Assembly (NCBI GenBank): GCA_913057795.1
Contig: CAJXOD010000006.1
Location: 1-55,848 of the forward strand
DNA: 55,848 bases
DNA from: an uncultured Aquiluna sp.
GTDB taxonomy: Bacteria > Actinomycetota > Actinomycetes > Actinomycetales > Microbacteriaceae
Direction: 5' to 3'
The position numbers and the translations under genes were made by a program. The notes under the pieces were generated by a model that was not told the origin of the DNA, made no database searches, and worked only from the letters and a program-made list of their open reading frames with translations. Positions 38,250 to 47,746 of the stretch are shown here, piece after piece. Position 1 is the stretch's first letter. Every line of letters begins with the position of its first letter.

Positions 38250-39932
38250 TTGGCTGAATTTATTTACCAAATGATCAAAGCGCGTAAAGCGCACGGCGAC
38301 AAAGTGATTCTTGACGACGTAACACTCGCGTTTTATCCGGGTGCAAAAATCGGAGTTGTTGGACCAAACGGTGCCGGTAAATCCTCTGTTCTAAAAATCA
38401 TGGCCGGTTTGGACAATCCTTCGAACGGAGAGGCTCGGCTGGCGCCGGATGCGACCGTTGGTATCTTGATGCAGGAGCCGGCGTTAAACGAAGAGAAGAC
38501 AGTACTTGGAAACGTGCAGGAAGCCGCTGCCGAAACCATCGCTCAGATTGAGCGATTTAATGAAATTAGCGCAGAGCTTGCCAGCCCAGACGCCGACTAC
38601 GACACTCTTTTGGCGGAAATGGGAACACTTCAGGAGCAGATAGACGCTTCAGACGGCTGGGATCTTGAGAATCAACTAGAGCAGGCCATGGATGCGCTGC
38701 GATGCCCACCCGGGGATACGCCGGTAACCAACCTCTCGGGTGGCGAAAGGCGAAGGGTTGCTTTGTGCAAGCTTTTGCTGCAAAAGCCGGACTTGCTGCT
38801 ACTTGATGAGCCGACGAACCACTTGGACGCTGAGAGTGTTTTGTGGCTCGAACAGCACCTCGCGCAATACGCGGGTGCGGTGCTCGCGGTCACACACGAT
38901 AGATACTTTCTAGACAACGTGGCCCAGTGGATTCTTGAGCTGGACCGCGGGCGCGCTTACCCATATGAGGGTAATTATTCGACGTATCTGGAAAAGAAGC
39001 AGGAACGGTTGCAGGTTGCTGGCAAGAAGGACGCCAAATTGTCAAAGCGCCTCGCCGACGAGCTCGAGTGGGTCAGATCAAGCCCCAAGGCCAAGCAGAC
39101 GAAGTCGAAGGCCAGGCTTTCAAGATATGAGGAAATGGCCGCGGAGGCGGACAAAACCAGAAAGCTAGATTTCGAGGAAATCCAAATTCCGCCGGGGCCA
39201 AGGCTTGGGGACATAGTTATAGAGTCCAAGAAGATCTCCAAGGGGTTTGAGGACAGACCACTTTTCAGCGACTTGAGTTTTACCCTGCCCCGAAATGGAA
39301 TAGTTGGAATTATCGGCCCGAACGGTGTCGGTAAGTCAACTTTGTTTAAGTGCATAACTGGCATGCATCAGATTGACACTGGGGATCTCAAGATTGGCGA
39401 GACCGTTTCGATCAGCTACGTAGACCAGTCTCGAGAAGGTATCGATCCGAATAAGTCACTCTGGGAAGTTGTATCCGGAGGGCTGGATTACATTCGGGTT
39501 GGACAAGTTGAAATGCCATCCAGGGCCTATGTTGCAGCTTTTGGGTTCAAGGGCGCCGACCAACAAAAGAAAGCCGGAGTCCTCTCGGGTGGCGAAAGAA
39601 ATCGACTGAATCTGGCTTTGACCCTCAAAAAGGGCGGAAATCTCCTGCTACTTGACGAGCCCACAAATGACCTCGATGTTGAAACCTTGTCGTCTTTGGA
39701 AAATGCGCTTCTAGAATTCCCTGGTTGCGCCGTGGTGATCACTCACGATCGCTGGTTCCTTGATCGGGTGGCCACGCACATTTTGGCTCACGAGGGGACA
39801 GACGAAAAGCCAGATAATTGGCACTGGTTCGAGGGAAACTTCGACTCATACGAGGAAAACAAGATCAAGCGACTGGGCCCGGACGCTGCTAAGCCTCACC
39901 GATCCACTTATCGCAGGCTTACTAGAGACTAG
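38250..39932 (+). CDS. ettA: Energy-dependent translational throttle protein EttA (ABC-F ATPase)
   Basis: A 560-aa soluble ABC-F protein with two ATPase domains that binds the ribosomal E site and gates elongation by ATP/ADP ratio. The start MAEFIYQMIKARKAHGDKVILDDVTLAFYPGAKIGVVGPNGAGKSS is typical. Walker A motifs are GPNGAGKSS and GPNGVGKST, signature motifs are LSGGERRRV and LSGGERNRL, and each Walker B is followed by DEPTNHLD or DEPTNDLD. The interdomain linker (KKDAKLSKRLADELEWVRSS...KQTKSKARL) is the EttA-type P-site tRNA-contacting motif. Start is TTG 38250. Its stop TAG shares CTAG (39929-39932) with the convergent tesB stop. Confidence 0.96.
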   Translation: MAEFIYQMIKARKAHGDKVILDDVTLAFYPGAKIGVVGPNGAGKSSVLKIMAGLDNPSNGEARLAPDATVGILMQEPALNEEKTVLGNVQEAAAETIAQIERFNEISAELASPDADYDTLLAEMGTLQEQIDASDGWDLENQLEQAMDALRCPPGDTPVTNLSGGERRRVALCKLLLQKPDLLLLDEPTNHLDAESVLWLEQHLAQYAGAVLAVTHDRYFLDNVAQWILELDRGRAYPYEGNYSTYLEKKQERLQVAGKKDAKLSKRLADELEWVRSSPKAKQTKSKARLSRYEEMAAEADKTRKLDFEEIQIPPGPRLGDIVIESKKISKGFEDRPLFSDLSFTLPRNGIVGIIGPNGVGKSTLFKCITGMHQIDTGDLKIGETVSISYVDQSREGIDPNKSLWEVVSGGLDYIRVGQVEMPSRAYVAAFGFKGADQQKKAGVLSGGERNRLNLALTLKKGGNLLLLDEPTNDLDVETLSSLENALLEFPGCAVVITHDRWFLDRVATHILAHEGTDEKPDNWHWFEGNFDSYEENKIKRLGPDAAKPHRSTYRRLTRD

Positions 39933-40807
39933 GAAAGCTCTGGAATTCTCAGCATTCCTTCTTGCGCGACGGATGCAACTAGGCTCCCGCTTCTGTTGAA
40001 GATTTGCCCGAGTGCTAGCCCGCGGCTGTTTTGCGCAGCGGGGGAGTGCTGAACATACAGCAGCCAGTCACTGAAGTCTGGCTTTTCATGAAACCACATT
40101 GCATGATCCAGGCTTGCTGAGCTAAGACCCTTGTGCGCCCAGCTAAGGCCGTGGCGCCTCATTATTGACTCCAGTATCGAGTAGTCGCTTGCGTAAGCCA
40201 GGCTCGCCACTTCTATGGCTTCGTCAGCGGGCAGCTCCGTTATGGGCTTGAACCAGACACACTGCTTCGCGGACTGCTCTTTAGCTGCAGATAGATAGAT
40301 GGGTTCGTCGGTGTGCCGAAGGTCAAACGGCCGCGCCTTGGCCCAGTAATTGGTTATCGGGTGATCAAAGTTGGAAAGAATTGAAGCTGCGGAAGGAAGA
40401 TTCTCCGGTTCGGGCAGGTTTTCGGGCATGGCGTCCGAGTGGGTCATACCGCCACTTGAATCCTGGAAAGACGCAATCATTGAAAATATGGCCTTACCTT
40501 CTTGGCTGGCCTGAACACGCCGAGCGGAAAAGCTGCGACCATCTCGAAGGATGTCAACTTCAAACTCAATTGGCTTGGCCACGTCCCCCGGGCGCAAGAA
40601 GTAGCTGTGGAGGCTGTGGACTGGACGCCCCGGCTCAAGCGTCCTAGTGGCAGCGACTAGGGACTGCGATAAAACTTGTCCGCCAAAAACCCTGCCATGT
40701 GGCATCCACTGGGTTTGACCGAGGAAAGTAGTGGGGCTCTGCTGTTCAAGGTCCAAGATTCGAACTAAATCCGCCACTGGGTCCTGTGGAATAACTGAAT
40801 CTTGCAT
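39929..40807 (-). CDS. tesB: Acyl-CoA thioesterase II
   Basis: A 292-aa double hot-dog-fold thioesterase hydrolysing acyl-CoA to free acid. Conserved features are GRVFGGQVLSQSLVAA near residue 38, VHSLHSYFLRPGD, RDGRSFSARRV in the first half, and LDHAMWFHEKPDFSDWLLY in the second (catalytic Asp region), followed by AQNSRGLALGQIFNRSGSLVASVAQEG. ATG 40807 follows GAGAAGG. The order ettA-tesB near the globin and pepN genes recurs in actinobacteria. Stop codons with ettA overlap in CTAG. Confidence 0.95.
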   Translation of the reverse strand: MQDSVIPQDPVADLVRILDLEQQSPTTFLGQTQWMPHGRVFGGQVLSQSLVAATRTLEPGRPVHSLHSYFLRPGDVAKPIEFEVDILRDGRSFSARRVQASQEGKAIFSMIASFQDSSGGMTHSDAMPENLPEPENLPSAASILSNFDHPITNYWAKARPFDLRHTDEPIYLSAAKEQSAKQCVWFKPITELPADEAIEVASLAYASDYSILESIMRRHGLSWAHKGLSSASLDHAMWFHEKPDFSDWLLYVQHSPAAQNSRGLALGQIFNRSGSLVASVAQEGMLRIPELS

Positions 40808-40844
40808 AAAAACCTTCTCTCATTGACTAGTTTAGGAGTTGATC

Positions 40845-41504
40845 ATGGATAAAAATCTCTCCTTTCAGGACCCGAATGACCTTGTCGATCTCGCAGGTTA
40901 TCTAAAAAGGGCATTGCGCTTGGACAGCACCGGCGCAGTAAGGCTGCGGGCTTTTGGTTCTGTGTTGGCGGTTTACGTCAGTCCTATTTATGCCGGATCT
41001 TTGTTGGGTGACGGGCTCACGGTCATTGGGCTCAGAACCCTCAACCTCACTTCCGAAAACGAGCTTGACTCGCTTTTTACAATCGAAGACCTACTGGCAG
41101 CGGTGGAAAAGAGCATCGAGAACGACGAGCTGGTTTTGGTGCCACCTAGGACTGCCGCCAGGGTTGGCTGGGCCGGCATTTCTCCGCCACGCCAAGGCTG
41201 GGTGCGTGCTGGCGAAGTTGAACAAGAGAAAATTTCTGCTTGGGCAAAAGAAGGCATCGCCGCCGTGGCCGAAGCGCTTCCTGAGAGCATCGGAAGCGCT
41301 ATTGCCGCGAGAGTAAGGCTTCAAATCTGGGGTAAAGCAGTAGGAATTGAGCACAACTTTCCAGCGGGCTCAGCCTTTGCCATGGCTGGGTTGGGATTCA
41401 TGCAAAAAGGTATTCCTGTAAAGGTATACAGGGCCCATGGCTGGATTCGTCTAAGTAGCGACTTTGGTCACGTGATAGCGAAGGAAAGCTTCAGGTTTTC
41501 CTAG
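40845..41504 (+). CDS. Conserved actinobacterial protein of unknown function
   Basis: A 219-aa soluble alpha/beta protein without signal peptide or membrane helix. ATG 40845 follows AGGAG by six bases. Notable segments are VRLRAFGSVLAVYVSPIYAG, VPPRTAARVGWAGISPPRQGW and IEHNFPAGSAFAMAGLGFM; the second resembles a nucleotide- or ligand-contact loop only loosely. I cannot name a family. It is divergent from tesB (37 bases) and convergent with the globin gene, sharing CTAG as both stops. The context (thioesterase, haemoglobin) gives no firm function. Confidence 0.75.
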   Translation: MDKNLSFQDPNDLVDLAGYLKRALRLDSTGAVRLRAFGSVLAVYVSPIYAGSLLGDGLTVIGLRTLNLTSENELDSLFTIEDLLAAVEKSIENDELVLVPPRTAARVGWAGISPPRQGWVRAGEVEQEKISAWAKEGIAAVAEALPESIGSAIAARVRLQIWGKAVGIEHNFPAGSAFAMAGLGFMQKGIPVKVYRAHGWIRLSSDFGHVIAKESFRFS

Positions 41505-41878
41505 TCCTCGAAGGTGTTTAGCATCGAGTGAGCGGCCCGCTCCAAATAGTCCCAGAGCTCATCTCTATCCAGCTCAGAAATCGAGAGCGACTTCACTGCG
41601 CTTTCCATATGCATTAGCCAGGCCTGTTTTGCAGCGGGGTTTATCTTGAAACCGTTGTGACGCATTCTCAGCCTCGGGTGACCTCGGGTCTCTTGATAGG
41701 TGGTTGGGCCTCCCCAGTACTGCTCCAAAAATAATTGCAACCTGATACGCGCAGGCTCCAGGTCTTCCTCCGGATACATGGGTTTAAGTATTGGATCGGT
41801 TGCGACCCCTTTGTAGAAGGTGCGAGTGAGCTCTTCAAAGACCGGCTGTCCGCCAACTCGCTGATAGAAATCTTGCAA
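41501..41878 (-). CDS. glbO: Truncated haemoglobin, group II (GlbO type)
   Basis: A 125-aa 2-over-2 globin. The proximal haem ligand is His74 (HPRLRMRHNGFKI), group II Trp G8 is Trp87 (AWLMHM), and tyrosines at Tyr22 (B10) and Tyr35 (CD1) fit oxygen- or NO-handling GlbO proteins. Start is TTG 41878, directly abutting the mscS stop (41879), so it is translated as the last gene of pepN-mscS-glbO. The same gene block surrounds glbO in mycobacteria. Confidence 0.94.
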   Translation of the reverse strand: MQDFYQRVGGQPVFEELTRTFYKGVATDPILKPMYPEEDLEPARIRLQLFLEQYWGGPTTYQETRGHPRLRMRHNGFKINPAAKQAWLMHMESAVKSLSISELDRDELWDYLERAAHSMLNTFED

Positions 41879-42739
41879 TTACTTCGCCAGGTTTATCTTG
41901 CTTGCACGAAGTAGGCCGATGTTTTGCTTGTCAAAGGCTTGCTTGCATCGCTTTCTGAGCTCTCTTGAAACCGCCCACTGACGATTAGGAAGAGTCCTTA
42001 TTGAAACTCGGATGACAAACTGCTCACCGGAAATGTGTTGCATTCCCCACATGTCGGCATCCGCAATCATGTCTCTGCTCCACTCTTTAGACTTGCGCAT
42101 TTCATCAGCGGTGGTTTGTATGATGTCCTGAACTTGATCGACATCATTGTCGTACGCAAATGGGAAGTCCAACAGAGCAGCTGCCCACTCCTGTGAGGCG
42201 TTACCCACCTGAATGATCTCGCCATTCCGAACAAACCAAAGCGTCCCGTGAATGTCTCGAACTTCGGTAACCCTCAGGCCCACACGCTCCACTTCTCCGG
42301 ATACATCGCCAATTTCGACCCAGTCACCGACTCCATACTGGTCTTCGAACACTATAAATATTCCGGAGAGAATGTCCTTCACTAACGACTGGGCACCGAA
42401 GCCAATAGCGGCACCTAAAACGGTCGATACGGCAATTAATGCCCCTACGTTAATTCCAAGTTCGCTAAGAATCATCACTAGCGCGGTGATAGCGATTGCC
42501 CAGGTCGTGAAGTTATCGAGGACGGTAGCGATGGTTCTAGTTCGCTGCGTGAGTCGTTGTTCCACCATCAGGTCGTCCAGGCGATCATTCTTCTTTACGC
42601 GCTGAACCCCCGAGATAATCGTTCTGACAATTCTCTTCGATGCCACCTTCAGCAGCACACGCAGCACGACAGCTGCCGTGAGAATAATCACGATGGATAC
42701 CAGAGTGGACCATTCGGACATGAATTCGGTAAAGGTCAT
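41879..42739 (-). CDS. mscS: Small-conductance mechanosensitive channel (MscS family)
   Basis: A 286-aa membrane channel with two N-terminal helices (VSIVIILTAAVVLRVLLKVA; ATVLDNFTTWAIAITALVMILSELG), the pore helix GALIAVSTVLGAAIGFGAQSLVKDILSGIF and the beta domain FEDQYGVGDWVEIGDVSGEVERVGLRVTEVRD. It releases solutes at hypo-osmotic shock, useful for a cell that also imports osmoprotectants. ATG 42739 abuts the pepN stop, with AGGAG inside pepN. Confidence 0.95.
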   Translation of the reverse strand: MTFTEFMSEWSTLVSIVIILTAAVVLRVLLKVASKRIVRTIISGVQRVKKNDRLDDLMVEQRLTQRTRTIATVLDNFTTWAIAITALVMILSELGINVGALIAVSTVLGAAIGFGAQSLVKDILSGIFIVFEDQYGVGDWVEIGDVSGEVERVGLRVTEVRDIHGTLWFVRNGEIIQVGNASQEWAAALLDFPFAYDNDVDQVQDIIQTTADEMRKSKEWSRDMIADADMWGMQHISGEQFVIRVSIRTLPNRQWAVSRELRKRCKQAFDKQNIGLLRASKINLAK

Positions 42740-45298
42740 TTAGTTCTCCTCTTGGTCTTTGGCTTGGGCTTTTAATCCACGTTCCAGACCAGCCAGATTC
42801 TCCACCAAGGTCCTTCTAAAAGCAGGCTTTGACTTGGCGAAGCTTGAATCAATGAGTTCTTTGGTCTTGTCGGCGAGGCTTTTATTTGCCAGGGCGATTG
42901 GGTAGAGGTTGGTCAATAAGTAAGACGCGATTTGGTAACTGCGCTCCTCCCAGATCCGTTGGGCTATCAACATATATTTGTCAGCGTATATTTCGAGCAA
43001 TTTGGTGTCAGAGACCCGCCCAAAACTGGAAGAGGCGGAGCTAATCAGCGTGTTCGAGTACTCGGTGCGGTCTGTCAGCTCTGTCCAAGCTTCTAGCTTC
43101 GCCTCTGGAGTTGAGATTGCTGCTAACGCTGCGGCGGCAAACTTCTTGCCGTTTGCCGTGTTGTCCTTGGTTAGTTCAGTCGCTATTCGGTCTTGGTCGG
43201 CGCGATTGCCGACCGCAAGTCCGAGCAGAATCTCCCATCGCAAGTCTCCGTTAACTATTAGGCCTGTGAGCGCTTTTTGGCCGGATACTAGACCTTCTAA
43301 CCAGTCGAGTTGTTTAGAGTCGGTTGCGAACTGAGCGACGAATTTCGCAAACTGCAGCTGGTTATCGCTCCCGGCCTCTGCGGTCTCTGCCAGCGAGATG
43401 AGCGAGTCAGCTATGTGCTCAACTGTTTCTGCTCGTTTATCTTCCGACACGTATAGCGTTGCTGTTGTTACTAGTTGGCGTAGCAGTGTTGTGACGGTCG
43501 TGGACTCAGTTTCACTGCCAATGTGGTCCAGCACCAACTGAATGAAATCTCTCGGCTTCGCCTCGGCGTCTCTGGTAGTGTCCCAAGCCGCCGACCAAAT
43601 CATGGTTCTTGCAAGCGAGTCAGAGATCCCAGATAAGTTCTCGAGTGCTACGGCCCATGAGCCGTCGTCCAGTCGAATTTTGGCGTAGGCAAGGTCCTTG
43701 TCATTTATTAATATCAGGTCCGGCTTTATTTCACCCAGTAACTGTGAAACGGATGTTACGGGACCCGCAACATCGATTTCAATCTCGCCATTACGCTCAA
43801 GTCGACCACCGACAAGCTGAAACATTCCGACACCCAATCGGTGAGGACGAAGGTATGGGTAGTCATCAATCGCCGTTTGAACAATGTCAAACTTGGTAAA
43901 CCTGCCATCTTTATCAACTTCGATGTCGGGACGAAGAGTGTTCACACCGGCAGTTTCGAGCCAAAGCGATGACCATTCTGCTAAATCGCGGCCGCTCTCG
44001 GCCTCGAGCTCAACGAGCAGGTCCTTTAATTCGGTGTTTTTCCACTGGTGTTTTTTGAAGTAGTTACCGACACCACGCATGAATGAGTCTTGACCGACCC
44101 ATGCGACGAGCTGCTTTAGAACCGAGGCTCCCTTTGCGTACGTGATGCCATCAAAATTCACTTGAACGTCCTCGAGATCGTTTATCTCGGCGACGATCGG
44201 GTGAGTGGAGGGTAGCTGGTCCTGTCGATATGCCCAGCTTTTTTCGAGGGACGCAAAAGTGGTCCAGGCTTCCGTCCACTCGGTTGCCTCTGCGGTCGCG
44301 AGGGTAGAAACATATTCGGCGAAGCTCTCGTTTAGCCACAGATCGTTCCACCAGACCATGGTCACCAGGTCTCCGAACCACATGTGGGCAAGCTCGTGCA
44401 AAATTGTGACTACCCGTCGTTCTTTGACTGCGTCAGTCACAGCGGATCTAAAAATGTAGCTCTCCGTGAAAGTAACTGCGCCGGCATTCTCCATTGCTCC
44501 TGCATTGAAATCTGGCACCCAAAGCTGGTCGTACTTGTCAAACGGGTAAGGGTAATCAAAAAGGTTCTCGAAGTAAGTGAAGCCGGCCTTGGTCTTGTCG
44601 AAGATGTAGTCCGGATCCATAAATGTTGCCAGTGAACCTCGGCAGAATACTCCAAGTGGAATCACCTGTCCGTTCGATGAAACTAGTTCGTCGCGCCAGA
44701 CCGTGTATGGTCCCGCTACTAAGGCCGTGATGTAGCTGGAAATTCTTGGGGTCGGTGCGAAGTCCCAACGGGCCAGTCCTTCACCAATTGGTACTGGTTC
44801 CGGAGTGGTGGAGTTTGAAATCATTTGCCAGTTTTGGCTACCAGTGACCCTGAATTCAAAACTAGCTTTTAGGTCTGGCTGCTCGAATACTGCGAACATG
44901 CGACGAGAGTCAGGCACCTCAAATTGGGTGTAGAAATAAACCTCGTCGTCCACTGGATCGACGAATCGGTGCAAGCCTTCGCCGCTGTTGGAGAAGGTTC
45001 CGTGAGCTTTTACTGTGAGAAGGTTTTCGTGTTTTAGGTTCGGCAACTTGATTCTGGTGCCATCGGAATACTTAGAGGGATCGAGGTTCTGTCCATTTAG
45101 CTCTATTGATTCAACAGATGCTGTAATCGCATCGATAAATGTTTCTTCGCCTTCTTCGCTGCAACTAAATCGCACGATAGAAACGTAGGAAAAGACCTTC
45201 GCATCCTCTGTCAAATTGACTTCAACGATGTAAGAATCAACATCGAGTATTTTAGATCTTGCTTGCGCTTCTAGGCGAGTGAGATTTTCCCCTGGCAT
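42740..45298 (-). CDS. pepN: Aminopeptidase N (M1 family)
   Basis: An 852-aa zinc aminopeptidase that trims N-terminal residues from peptides. The substrate-anchor GAMEN is at residues 267-271, zinc ligands are His301 and His305 of HELAH plus Glu324 in WLNESFAEY, and Glu302 is the catalytic base. The C-terminal ~400 residues form the ERAP1-like helical domain. ATG 45298 follows GGAGAAAAA. Together with Clp and DUF885 peptidases this window is rich in protein-degradation functions. Confidence 0.97.
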   Translation of the reverse strand: MPGENLTRLEAQARSKILDVDSYIVEVNLTEDAKVFSYVSIVRFSCSEEGEETFIDAITASVESIELNGQNLDPSKYSDGTRIKLPNLKHENLLTVKAHGTFSNSGEGLHRFVDPVDDEVYFYTQFEVPDSRRMFAVFEQPDLKASFEFRVTGSQNWQMISNSTTPEPVPIGEGLARWDFAPTPRISSYITALVAGPYTVWRDELVSSNGQVIPLGVFCRGSLATFMDPDYIFDKTKAGFTYFENLFDYPYPFDKYDQLWVPDFNAGAMENAGAVTFTESYIFRSAVTDAVKERRVVTILHELAHMWFGDLVTMVWWNDLWLNESFAEYVSTLATAEATEWTEAWTTFASLEKSWAYRQDQLPSTHPIVAEINDLEDVQVNFDGITYAKGASVLKQLVAWVGQDSFMRGVGNYFKKHQWKNTELKDLLVELEAESGRDLAEWSSLWLETAGVNTLRPDIEVDKDGRFTKFDIVQTAIDDYPYLRPHRLGVGMFQLVGGRLERNGEIEIDVAGPVTSVSQLLGEIKPDLILINDKDLAYAKIRLDDGSWAVALENLSGISDSLARTMIWSAAWDTTRDAEAKPRDFIQLVLDHIGSETESTTVTTLLRQLVTTATLYVSEDKRAETVEHIADSLISLAETAEAGSDNQLQFAKFVAQFATDSKQLDWLEGLVSGQKALTGLIVNGDLRWEILLGLAVGNRADQDRIATELTKDNTANGKKFAAAALAAISTPEAKLEAWTELTDRTEYSNTLISSASSSFGRVSDTKLLEIYADKYMLIAQRIWEERSYQIASYLLTNLYPIALANKSLADKTKELIDSSFAKSKPAFRRTLVENLAGLERGLKAQAKDQEEN

Positions 45299-45373
45299 TT
45301 TTTCTCCATTAAGTCTTTGTTTCTAAACAGCCTAGATGCTTTTTTACCTCAAACTCTGGGCAATAATTGAATT

Positions 45374-46558
45374 ATGAATCAGTTCCTTCAGGCGGCGGCA
45401 ACACCCGAGACCTCGGCACAGCTCGCTGAGATTGGTGCGGCCCTGTTGGTTCTTGGTCTGGTGGCTTTTTTGGCCAACAAGATGAAGTTCTCGGTAGTGC
45501 CCCTTTATTTGATGATAGGACTTGCTCTTGGCAATGGAGGGTTCATCCCTCTTTCGCTAAGCGAAGAGTTTTTAGTCACCGGCGCTCAAATCGGCGCGAT
45601 CATGCTCCTGTTGCTCTTGGGTCTTGAGTATTCGGCGTATGACTTGGCTAAGTCATTTAAAGAGCGCAAAAGTGCCGGTGTGATTGACGTTATCGCGAAT
45701 GCCACTCCGGGTTTCTTGATTGGCTTCTTATTGGGCTGGGGGATTCCTGGAGCATTAGCCCTCGCCGGAATAACTTATGTGTCCTCCTCGGGTATTGCAG
45801 CTCAGCTAATTAAGGAAATGGGCTTTAGGAAGTCGGAAGTTTCCAAGCGCGCCATCGGTGTATTGGTTTTTGAGGACTTGGCTCTGGCTCCCTACCTGCC
45901 ACTGCTTTCCGCAGTTATTACTGGGGTCAGCGTCTGGAACGGCTTACTAACCGTCGGACTAGCCCTGGCTATCACCGGCTTGGTGATTCTCGTGAGCTTC
46001 AAGGGCTCCTCTAGATTTCAAAAGTTTCTCGACCCGAACGAGCCTGGTGGGTTGTTGCTCACGGTTTTCGGCACGGCACTTTTGGCGGCGGGCTTGGCCG
46101 ATCTTGTGGGCTTTTCGGGAGTTGTAGCCGCCTTCTTGATCGGCCTGCTGTTGACCGGTGAAGTAGCGGAGGCAGCAAGATCGAGGCTGATGCCGCTTAG
46201 GGATATTTTCGCAGCAATTTTCTTTCTGTTTTTTGGCATAACCATCGACCCGGCGGAGCTGCCAGCGGTGCTGCCACTTGCATTGGTGTTAACGGCCGTT
46301 GGAGTAGCGGGTAAGTACGCTGTTGGATGGTGGGTGACGCGCGATCTGACGGATCGGTTGGCGGTTTGGCGCACAACTGCGTTCCTAATCCCGCGCGGTG
46401 AGTTCTCAATCGTGATAGCCGCTCTCGCGGCACCAGCGGTACTGAGCGTTAATCTTCAAGCGCTTACTCTTGCGTACGTCATTCTTACCGCGTTCACTGC
46501 GTCCATGATTTTGCGGCTTACTCGTCCCAAGCTAAATGCCAAGTTGGGCAAGAAGTAA
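45374..46558 (+). CDS. Cation:proton antiporter (CPA2, KefB-like)
   Basis: A 394-aa membrane protein of ~12 helices from the Na+/H+ or K+/H+ CPA2 family. The motif LVFEDLALAPYLPLL (helix ~5, acidic ED) and GGFIPL...LLLLLGLEYS resemble KefB/GerN proteins, and the C-terminus ends after the last helix. There is no RCK/TrkA domain, and no separate KhtT-like gene is adjacent. ATG 45374 has no clear ribosome site, and AT-rich CAATAATTG lies just upstream, so a short or absent leader is possible. Divergent from pepN. Confidence 0.9.
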   Translation: MNQFLQAAATPETSAQLAEIGAALLVLGLVAFLANKMKFSVVPLYLMIGLALGNGGFIPLSLSEEFLVTGAQIGAIMLLLLLGLEYSAYDLAKSFKERKSAGVIDVIANATPGFLIGFLLGWGIPGALALAGITYVSSSGIAAQLIKEMGFRKSEVSKRAIGVLVFEDLALAPYLPLLSAVITGVSVWNGLLTVGLALAITGLVILVSFKGSSRFQKFLDPNEPGGLLLTVFGTALLAAGLADLVGFSGVVAAFLIGLLLTGEVAEAARSRLMPLRDIFAAIFFLFFGITIDPAELPAVLPLALVLTAVGVAGKYAVGWWVTRDLTDRLAVWRTTAFLIPRGEFSIVIAALAAPAVLSVNLQALTLAYVILTAFTASMILRLTRPKLNAKLGKK

Positions 46559-46568
46559 ATTGAGAAAC

Positions 46569-47267
46569 ATGAGCTCTACACGATTGGCAATTTATCTATT
46601 AGCCCCGGTTCTAACAGTTGCTTTTCTTGTCGGAAGTTTTTCCCTGGGGTCGGCTGGATTACTCCCGGACCCCGTCGCAATCCACTGGGGGGTCAGCGGA
46701 CAAGCGGATCAATTTTTGGACCTGAACAGCTATTTGTGGTTAGTCACGATTAGTTTTCTGTCCTATTTATCTGGTCTTGTTGCACTCGAGGCCTCCGGCG
46801 ATACGGCAAAGTTACTAAAGCCTCTGATGAAGTCGCTCTTGGTGGGTCTGTTTTTCTTCATTCTTGTGGTTGTGACCACTACCACTTTGCTCCAGGCGGG
46901 CCTAGATACCGACGAAAGCCTGTTTATTGGTCAGTGGTTTCTCTTGGTTCTTATTCCAGTTGCGATCATGGTTTGGTTGTTCTCGGCTAAGCCCAGTTTG
47001 AGAGTTCGGGAAAACCTAGAGATTAGTCTTAGAGGATTAGTTCTTTTGACCGTGCCACTGAGCGCCATCGAGTCAGTCAGCCGGATAAACGTTCAAGCAA
47101 GAGACTATGGCGGCTGGGGCTTGCGTTACTCGTCTAACACCCTTGCTTTTATTCCAAGTTCGGGAGCTGCGGTTTTGATAAAACTCGACTGGGGCGAGGC
47201 TATCGCGGTGAGAATGCATAGCCCAGAAGACTTTATTGCCAGTTACCAATTAGAGACAGCGGGATAG
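46569..47267 (+). CDS. DUF1648-type membrane protein
   Basis: A 232-aa membrane protein. The first ~60 residues contain LLPDPVAIHWGVSGQADQFLD, the hallmark of DUF1648, followed by three further helices. The last ~60 residues (INVQARDYGGWGLRYSSNTLAFIPSSGAAVLIKL) resemble a PH-like C-terminal domain seen in some actinobacterial homologues. Function unknown; DUF1648 occurs in SdpI-like signalling or immunity proteins. ATG 46569 is chosen over the upstream frame that overlaps the antiporter. Two bases before rpiB, so co-expression with it is likely. Confidence 0.78.
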   Translation: MSSTRLAIYLLAPVLTVAFLVGSFSLGSAGLLPDPVAIHWGVSGQADQFLDLNSYLWLVTISFLSYLSGLVALEASGDTAKLLKPLMKSLLVGLFFFILVVVTTTTLLQAGLDTDESLFIGQWFLLVLIPVAIMVWLFSAKPSLRVRENLEISLRGLVLLTVPLSAIESVSRINVQARDYGGWGLRYSSNTLAFIPSSGAAVLIKLDWGEAIAVRMHSPEDFIASYQLETAG

Positions 47268-47268
47268 C

Positions 47269-47742
47269 ATGAAAATACACATAGCAACCGACCACGCCGG
47301 CATGGAGCTGAGCGGGTTTTTAGTCGATTCACTGACTGAACTTGGCCACGAAGTTGTCGATCACGGGCCCAAGGTTTACGACGCTTTGGATGATTACCCG
47401 GGGTTTTGTATCCAAGCTGCTTTAGCGGTTGCCAAAGACCGAGTCGCCGGTGAAGAGGCTCTTGGAATCGTACTTGGCGGCAGTGGAAACGGTGAACAAA
47501 TGGCTGCTAATAAAGTAAAAGGCATTCGCGCAGCACTTATTTGGAACCCGGAGACCGCGGAGCTTGCCAGGGACCATAATGACGCCAATGTTGCGGCAAT
47601 TGGCGCCAGGCAGCATGACAACATCGAAGTTCTTGAGCTAATAAAGATATTCATCACTCAGCCATTCTCAAATGATGAGCGCCACCTGCGACGGATTGGC
47701 AAACTGATGCAGTTTGAAAACACCGGAGAGGTTACTTACTAA
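47269..47742 (+). CDS. rpiB: Ribose-5-phosphate isomerase B
   Basis: A 157-aa enzyme interconverting ribulose-5-phosphate and ribose-5-phosphate. MKIHIATDHAGMELSGFLVD and GIVLGGSGNGEQMAANKVKGIRAAL are clear. Position 76 is Glu in GGSGNGE, where the E. coli enzyme has Cys; this is the actinobacterial (mycobacterial) variant that uses Glu as base. It overlaps no gene and precedes nei, matching the order in mycobacteria. Confidence 0.96.
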   Translation: MKIHIATDHAGMELSGFLVDSLTELGHEVVDHGPKVYDALDDYPGFCIQAALAVAKDRVAGEEALGIVLGGSGNGEQMAANKVKGIRAALIWNPETAELARDHNDANVAAIGARQHDNIEVLELIKIFITQPFSNDERHLRRIGKLMQFENTGEVTY

Positions 47743-47746
47743 TCCG

